Shown here piece after piece: positions 60,240 through 64,000 of a DNA stretch of 64,000 bases. The notes beneath the pieces are model-generated. The model was not told the DNA's origin, searched no databases, and saw only the letters and a program-made list of their open reading frames with translations. This stretch comes from CBDBCU01 sp965203435 (GTDB lineage: Bacteria > Chloroflexota > Dehalococcoidia > Lucifugimonadales > UBA3495): positions 372,001 to 436,000 of the forward strand of contig CBDBCU010000008.1 of NCBI GenBank assembly GCA_965203435.1, read 5' to 3'. Made by a program: the position numbers and the translations under genes. The stretch's first letter is position 1, and each line of letters starts with the position of its first letter.

Positions 60240-60350
60240 GGGGAATCCGTTCATCCTGAACTTGTTGAAGGATGGAAACGGCGGCGGGAAGGGCAGGATG
60301 GGATGGAATGGCAGCGGGCCATCCTTCAACAAGTTCAGGATGAGCGGAAA
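60240..60350. repeat. Family A repeats near proC
   Basis: CGTTCATCCTGAACTTGTTG (60248) and its complement (60320-60345) in inverted order. Confidence 0.65.
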
Positions 60351-60368
60351 AAGTTGGCGGCCATCCCC

Positions 60369-60530
60369 ACCGTCATTCCCGCGTAAGCGGGAATCCCGCG
60401 ATGGCTGGCAAGACTGCGGCATTATAAGGCAGTACCGTTGGGATTCCCGCTTACGCGGGAATGACGGTGGGGGCGGCGCGGGAAGGACGGTAGCGGGCGT
60501 CGGGATTCCCGCTTACGCGGGAATGACGGT
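60369..60530. repeat. Family B repeat, copy 16, plus an extra arm
   Basis: Full unit to 60468 (core TGGCAAGACTGCGGCATTAT) then a single right-half hairpin to 60530. It fills much of the 520-base gap 60118-60641. Confidence 0.85.
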
Positions 60531-60555
60531 AGGAAAAACCAATCCCCCTTTATGC

Positions 60556-60561
60556 TATAAT
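60556..60561 (+). promoter_or_regulatory. TATAAT box upstream of proC
   Basis: TATAAT, about 80 bases before the start codon. The -35 is not clear. Confidence 0.4.
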
Positions 60562-60641
60562 AGCCGGCGGCAGCGCGGCCGAAGAGGCGGGGATTGTATC
60601 CGGTTTCCCGGAACGGCGGCTGCGGGAATGGAGGGGTTTTT

Positions 60642-61445
60642 ATGCGCTTGGCTTTTATCGGCGGCGGGACTATGGCCGAGGCGATCCTGGGCGGTATGCT
60701 GGCCGCGGGGCTGGCCGCGCCGGCCGACATCGCTATCGGCGAGCCGGTGGCCCGACGGCGGGAATATCTGGCCGACCAGTACGGGGTAGCCGTCCACGAC
60801 GACAACCGGCAAGTCATTCAATCCGCCGACCTGGTGGCGCTGGCGGTCAAGCCGCAGGATTTGCCGGGGGTATTCGACGAATTGGGCGGCCAGCTGACCG
60901 CCGGCCAATCGGCCCTGTCCATCATCGCCGGGGCCAAAATGGACACTCTGGCCCGAGGCTTGCGGCACAGCGCCATCATCCGGGTGATGCCCAACACCCC
61001 GGCGCAAATCGGCTGCGGAATGACCATGTGGACTTGCGCCGATTCCGTCCCCGCCGCCCACCGGGAATTGACCCGGCAGATGCTGGCGACCGTGGGCCAG
61101 GAAATCTACGCCGCCGAGGAGAAGTATCTGGATATGGCGACGGCGTTGAGCGCCAGCGGCCCGGCCTATGTGTTCCTCTTTGTGGAGGCGCTGATTGACG
61201 CCGGCGTCTATGTGGGCCTGCCCCGGGATACGGCCCGCGCCCTGGCCTTGCAAACCGTCTATGGCAGCGTCAAACTGGTTATGGACAGCGGTCAGCATCC
61301 GGGGCAGTTAAAGGATATGGTGGTTTCCCCCGGCGGCACTACCGCCGAGGGCCTGCAAGCCCTGGAGCGCGGCGGCGTGCCGGCGGCGGTAGTGGATGCG
61401 GTTAAAGCCGCCTATGAAAAATCCCTCAAGCTGGGCCAGGGTTAA
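60642..61445 (+). CDS. proC: Pyrroline-5-carboxylate reductase
   Basis: Last step of proline synthesis: NADPH reduction of pyrroline-5-carboxylate. 267 residues. N-terminal FIGGGTMAEAILGGML is the dinucleotide motif, and the C-terminal half has SASGPAYVFLFVEALIDAGV and VVSPGGTTAEGLQAL, the family signature. GGAGGGG before ATG 60642. It heads a probable operon with two YggT genes and a P-loop protein, a common arrangement (proC-yggT) in bacteria. Confidence 0.95.
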   Translation: MRLAFIGGGTMAEAILGGMLAAGLAAPADIAIGEPVARRREYLADQYGVAVHDDNRQVIQSADLVALAVKPQDLPGVFDELGGQLTAGQSALSIIAGAKMDTLARGLRHSAIIRVMPNTPAQIGCGMTMWTCADSVPAAHRELTRQMLATVGQEIYAAEEKYLDMATALSASGPAYVFLFVEALIDAGVYVGLPRDTARALALQTVYGSVKLVMDSGQHPGQLKDMVVSPGGTTAEGLQALERGGVPAAVVDAVKAAYEKSLKLGQG

Positions 61446-61461
61446 AGGAGGCATCCCGGAA

Positions 61462-61734
61462 ATGGCGCAACTGGTGGACCTGCTTTTCACCCTGATTTAC
61501 CTGACCATCCTGGCCCGGATCATCCTGACCCTGGTGATGTCCTTTATGGTCAACGACCCGCCGCCGGGCTTGGCCAGCATCACCCAGGTTCTGGTGCAGC
61601 TGACCGAACCCATCCTCGCGCCCATCCGCCGGGTGCTGCCCACTTTCGGGATGCTGGATTTCAGTCCGATGGTGGCAATCCTGCTGCTGGCCCTGATCCA
61701 CTCCCTACTCCAGCGCGTTCTGTTAAGGCTGTAG
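61462..61734 (+). CDS. yggT: YggT-family membrane protein, copy 1
   Basis: 90 residues with two membrane helices (LLFTLIYLTILARIILTLVM and MVAILLLALIHSLLQRVLL) and the central TEPILAPIRRVLPTFGMLDFSP signature. AAAGGAGG precedes ATG 61462. The family is widespread next to proC and pgeF, with a role in cell division or membrane stress that is not settled. Confidence 0.85.
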   Translation: MAQLVDLLFTLIYLTILARIILTLVMSFMVNDPPPGLASITQVLVQLTEPILAPIRRVLPTFGMLDFSPMVAILLLALIHSLLQRVLLRL

Positions 61735-61773
61735 TCCCGACCGGGCGCGCCGCGCAAAGGAGCGATGCCAACT

Positions 61774-62025
61774 ATGGAGCCTACTTACCTGCTGACCCTG
61801 CTGGCGGGCTTGATTACCCTGGTTCTGCTGGCGCGGGTAATTCTGAACCTGACCGCGGCGGCCTCCGGAGCGGCGCGGGCGCTGACCCGGCTGACCGATC
61901 CGCTGCTGACGCCCGTCCGCCGGGTATTGCCGCCCATCGGCGGGCGCGACTTCAGCCCCCTGGTGGTTATCCTGCTGATCTGGGTTATCGAGGAGCTTAT
62001 CGTCCGCGTTATCTTTGGAGCTTAA
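61774..62025 (+). CDS. yggT: YggT-family membrane protein, copy 2
   Basis: 83 residues, paralogous to copy 1: TDPLLTPVRRVLPPIGGRDFSP is the YggT signature, with two helices. ATG 61774 is chosen because the upstream AAAGGAG lies at the same distance as in copy 1; ATG 61765 is possible. Two copies in a row occur in several phyla. Confidence 0.85.
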   Translation: MEPTYLLTLLAGLITLVLLARVILNLTAAASGAARALTRLTDPLLTPVRRVLPPIGGRDFSPLVVILLIWVIEELIVRVIFGA

Positions 62026-62045
62026 GGGGGGCGCCGGAGGTGGAT

Positions 62046-62672
62046 ATGCCGCAATCACCACCCGCGCCCTTCCCTTCCGACCCGGCCCGGGACGCCGCTA
62101 TCCTGGGCCAAGCCCTGCAAGGGGAATGGCCGGCGGTCAAACCGGCGGCCGGCCCGGCCCTGTTGCTGCTCTGCGGCCTGCCGGGCAGCGGCAAATCCTA
62201 TTTCGCCGCCGCCTTGGCGCAACGGATTCCCCTGGCAATCCTCAGCAGCGATCGGCTCCGCAAGATTTTGATCCCCCGGCCGCGCTATAGCCGGGGGGAA
62301 CATCGCCGGGTGTTCGCCGCCGCCCATTTGCTCTTGGCGCAACTGCTGGCCGCCGGCTATGCCGTGGTCTTTGACGCCACGAACCGCACGGAACGGGCGC
62401 GGCAGCCCTTGTACGAATTGGCAGAGCGGGCCGGAGCGCCGCTGCTAATCGTAGAGTTCACCGCCCCGGAGGAAGTAATCCGGCAGCGCCTGGCGCGGCG
62501 GGCTGATGGGACGGACACCGCCGGCTATCAGGACTATTCCGATGCCGACTGGCGGATTTACTGCCAGATGCGGGCCGGCGGCGATCCCATCGACCGCCCC
62601 CATTACCGGGTGGATTCCTCTCGGGATATTGGGCCGGTACTGGCGGAAATCGCCGGGCGGCTGGGCGGCTAG
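62046..62672 (+). CDS. P-loop kinase-like protein (AAA_33/zeta-toxin-like)
   Basis: 208 residues. Walker A LLLLCGLPGSGKSYFAAAL (res 39-57), a later Walker-B-like VVFDATNRTERARQ and a lid-like basic helix (EEVIRQRLARRADGTD). The pattern fits the small P-loop kinases that phosphorylate sugars, nucleotides or RNA ends; substrate unknown. CCGGAGG lies before ATG 62046. It ends four bases into a convergent gene. Possibly co-transcribed with yggT. Confidence 0.7.
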   Translation: MPQSPPAPFPSDPARDAAILGQALQGEWPAVKPAAGPALLLLCGLPGSGKSYFAAALAQRIPLAILSSDRLRKILIPRPRYSRGEHRRVFAAAHLLLAQLLAAGYAVVFDATNRTERARQPLYELAERAGAPLLIVEFTAPEEVIRQRLARRADGTDTAGYQDYSDADWRIYCQMRAGGDPIDRPHYRVDSSRDIGPVLAEIAGRLGG

Positions 62673-62854
62673 CCGCCGAACAGGTTGGGGACGAAAGGCA
62701 CATTGAAAACGCCGAACAGCCCCAGGGCCACGGCGATAATCACGATCCACACCGCGCAGCCCACGGCGAGCATACAGCCCCGGCCGGCGGCAAACAGGGG
62801 GGCGAAAATTACGCTGAACAGGGCGCGGAAAGGGGAAAGCAGGCAGCCAATCAT
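62669..62854 (-). CDS. Small two-helix membrane protein
   Basis: 61 residues with a short helix (LFSVIFAPLFAAGRG) and a longer one (AVWIVIIAVALGLFGVF). I do not recognise the family. GGGAGCG precedes ATG 62854. It lies on the minus strand, opposite the kinase-like gene, overlapping it by four bases. Confidence 0.45.
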   Translation of the reverse strand: MIGCLLSPFRALFSVIFAPLFAAGRGCMLAVGCAVWIVIIAVALGLFGVFNVPFVPNLFGG

Positions 62855-62878
62855 TTTGTTATCGCTCCCGATAAGTCG

Positions 62879-63124
62879 TTACCCGGTTTGTTGGGCATCA
62901 TCCCGCAGAATGGACTCCAGAATTTCCGGGGTCAAGCCGTTGGCGGCGGCCTCAGCCGCCAGTTCGTCCATTACTTCGCCCAGTGGCCGGACGGGCAACT
63001 GGAAAAGTTCTTGCAGTTGCAAGCCCAGCAGCAGTTGGATTTTCTCCTGCCGCTCTCCCGTTGCGGCGGCGTAGGCGGCGGCCGCCGCCGCGGGTACTTC
63101 AATGGTGATGGGGGCGGTTTCCAT
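62879..63124 (-). CDS. Small helical protein, antitoxin-like
   Basis: 81 residues: METAPITIEVPAAAAAAYAA, then a helix-rich body (KIQLLLGLQLQELF) ending in GLTPEILESILRDD. The initial beta-type strand followed by helices is like the DNA-binding part of ribbon-helix-helix antitoxins, but no toxin neighbour is seen. GGAGG lies before ATG 63124. Confidence 0.45.
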   Translation of the reverse strand: METAPITIEVPAAAAAAYAAATGERQEKIQLLLGLQLQELFQLPVRPLGEVMDELAAEAAANGLTPEILESILRDDAQQTG

Positions 63125-63285
63125 TGCAATCCTCCCGTCCCGCCGGATGTTGCCATTATACCGGGTTTAACCGGCCTTTGCCAGCACCGGGCCAGGGAAT
63201 ATAGAGTACAACCCGCCTTGCCGTCATACCCGCCACCCGCTACCGTCCGTCTAGTCCCCCTTGCCGTCCTTCCCGGCCGCCCTCT

Positions 63286-63386
63286 ACCGTCATTCCCGCG
63301 TAAGCGGGAATCCCGAACGGTACTGAAAAGACCCGCCCTTTGCCGCCCAACCGCCGCCGGATTCCCGCTTACGCGGGAATGACGGT
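63286..63386. repeat. Family B MITE-like repeat, copy 17
   Basis: Core CTGAAAAGACCCGCCCTTTG. It occupies the gap before the last gene. Confidence 0.85.
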
Positions 63387-63486
63387 AGGGGGACGCGGGA
63401 AGGACGGTTTCCTGTTGCTGCCAATTTATGTTATCATCTTGCCCTTGGAAAATATACCCTACCGAGGCAAGCGGAGGCAGGAAACT

Positions 63487-64000
63487 ATGGAAGTGGGCAT
63501 TTTTATGGCCTTGTCCAGCCAGGCGCTGGATGTGGCGGATTTGGCACGGCAGGCGGAGGCGGTGGGCTTTGAGTCCCTGTGGCTGCCGGAACATCCCGTA
63601 ATGCCGGTGCATTCCAACAGCCGCTATCACGGCAGCCCGGACGGCTCCATTCCGGAGTATATGTCCGACCTGGTCGACCCCTATATGGCCCTGGCCCGGG
63701 CCGCCGCCGTTACCCGCAACCTCAAGCTGGGCACCAGCATTTCCCTGATCCCGGAACGCAATCCCCTGCTGACGGCCAAGGTCATATCCACCCTGGATTT
63801 GCACTCCGGCGGGCGGTTTATCCTGGGCGTGGGGGCCGGCTGGCTGCGGGAGGAAACGGAAATTATGGGCGGCGATTTTGACCACCGCTGGACGCAGACC
63901 CGGGAATCCATCCTGGTGATGAAGGAGCTGTGGACGAAAGGGGAGGCCGAGTTTCACGGCCAATACTTTGACTTTCCGCCGGTCAAATGCTATCCCCAGC
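63487..64000 (+). CDS. LLM-class F420-dependent oxidoreductase, cut by the window end
   Basis: The first 171 residues of a luciferase-like monooxygenase/F420-dependent reductase. VGIFMALSSQALDVADLARQ, SLWLPEHP, ARAAAVTRNLKLGTSISLIP and FILGVGAGWLREE are typical of the TIGR03619-like branch. GGAGGCAGGAAACT lies before ATG 63487. The C-terminal half is outside the window. The family is abundant in Chloroflexota and Actinomycetota. Confidence 0.88.
   Translation, partial: MEVGIFMALSSQALDVADLARQAEAVGFESLWLPEHPVMPVHSNSRYHGSPDGSIPEYMSDLVDPYMALARAAAVTRNLKLGTSISLIPERNPLLTAKVISTLDLHSGGRFILGVGAGWLREETEIMGGDFDHRWTQTRESILVMKELWTKGEAEFHGQYFDFPPVKCYPQ

Overview
The window is GC-rich bacterial chromosome with short operons on both strands and a heavy load of dispersed palindromic repeats. 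Several features point to a free-living or symbiotic Chloroflexota lineage: type-2 ArgC, an F420/LLM-type oxidoreductase, a class III (mycothiol-type) alcohol dehydrogenase, PaREP1/HEPN-like families, leaderless TATAAT promoters, and GlnR/PhoB-like direct repeats beside amt. The phylum is an inference from gene content and style; no rRNA is present to test it.

Layout. 1-1.9 kb: a DNA methyltransferase (cut by the window edge) and a PD-(D/E)XK nuclease, a likely restriction-modification pair. 2-6.6 kb: argC and purL, separated by a tandemly duplicated toxin-antitoxin segment whose junction is a readable purL/argC chimera. 6.9-12.4 kb: an accessory stretch with two paralogous membrane-anchored IPWDC proteins, an IS110 transposase, a PaREP1/HEPN-like gene and higBA. 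12.8-14.4 kb: a FixH/YtkA-like protein and CtaG, probably for cytochrome oxidase copper assembly. 14.8-25 kb: an MNT-HEPN fusion, then a large MacB/LolCDE-like ABC system (two giant permeases, two ATPases) and an XRE regulator. 25.4-28.1 kb: an OsmC protein that appears to be a selenoprotein, rplJ-rplL, two small coiled-coil membrane proteins and tRNA-Val. 28.3-38 kb: a metallo-beta-lactamase-fold lipoprotein, a GT39-like membrane protein, nitronate monooxygenase, small membrane paralogs, a Pro-rich unknown and a beta-hydroxyacid dehydrogenase. 38-40 kb: two 27-residue membrane peptides plus the ammonium transporter. 40.1-49.8 kb: three tandem giant GT-C-like proteins carrying 3, 4 and 5 copies of a C-terminal domain. 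50-54.6 kb: a third IPWDC protein, a TTC38-like TPR protein and three tandem PaREP1/HEPN-like genes. 54.6-64 kb: alcohol dehydrogenase, a DUF4258/DUF2283-like pair, a HipA-like kinase with a HIRAN protein, tRNA-Ser, a ThDP enzyme, proC-yggT-yggT, a P-loop kinase, small unknowns and a truncated F420/LLM oxidoreductase.

Three themes stand out. First, there is repeated local duplication followed by divergence (toxin-antitoxin, IPWDC family, GT-C family, PaREP1 family, amt-linked peptides, small membrane pairs). Second, a roughly 101-bp MITE-like inverted repeat occurs about 19 times in intergenic DNA, and a second 24-bp repeat has entered the ctaG coding frame. Third, some signals would be lost in automatic annotation: an in-frame UGA with a SECIS-like hairpin in osmC, 27-residue membrane peptides under a shared direct-repeat operator, and a covarying 5' leader hairpin before the IPWDC genes.
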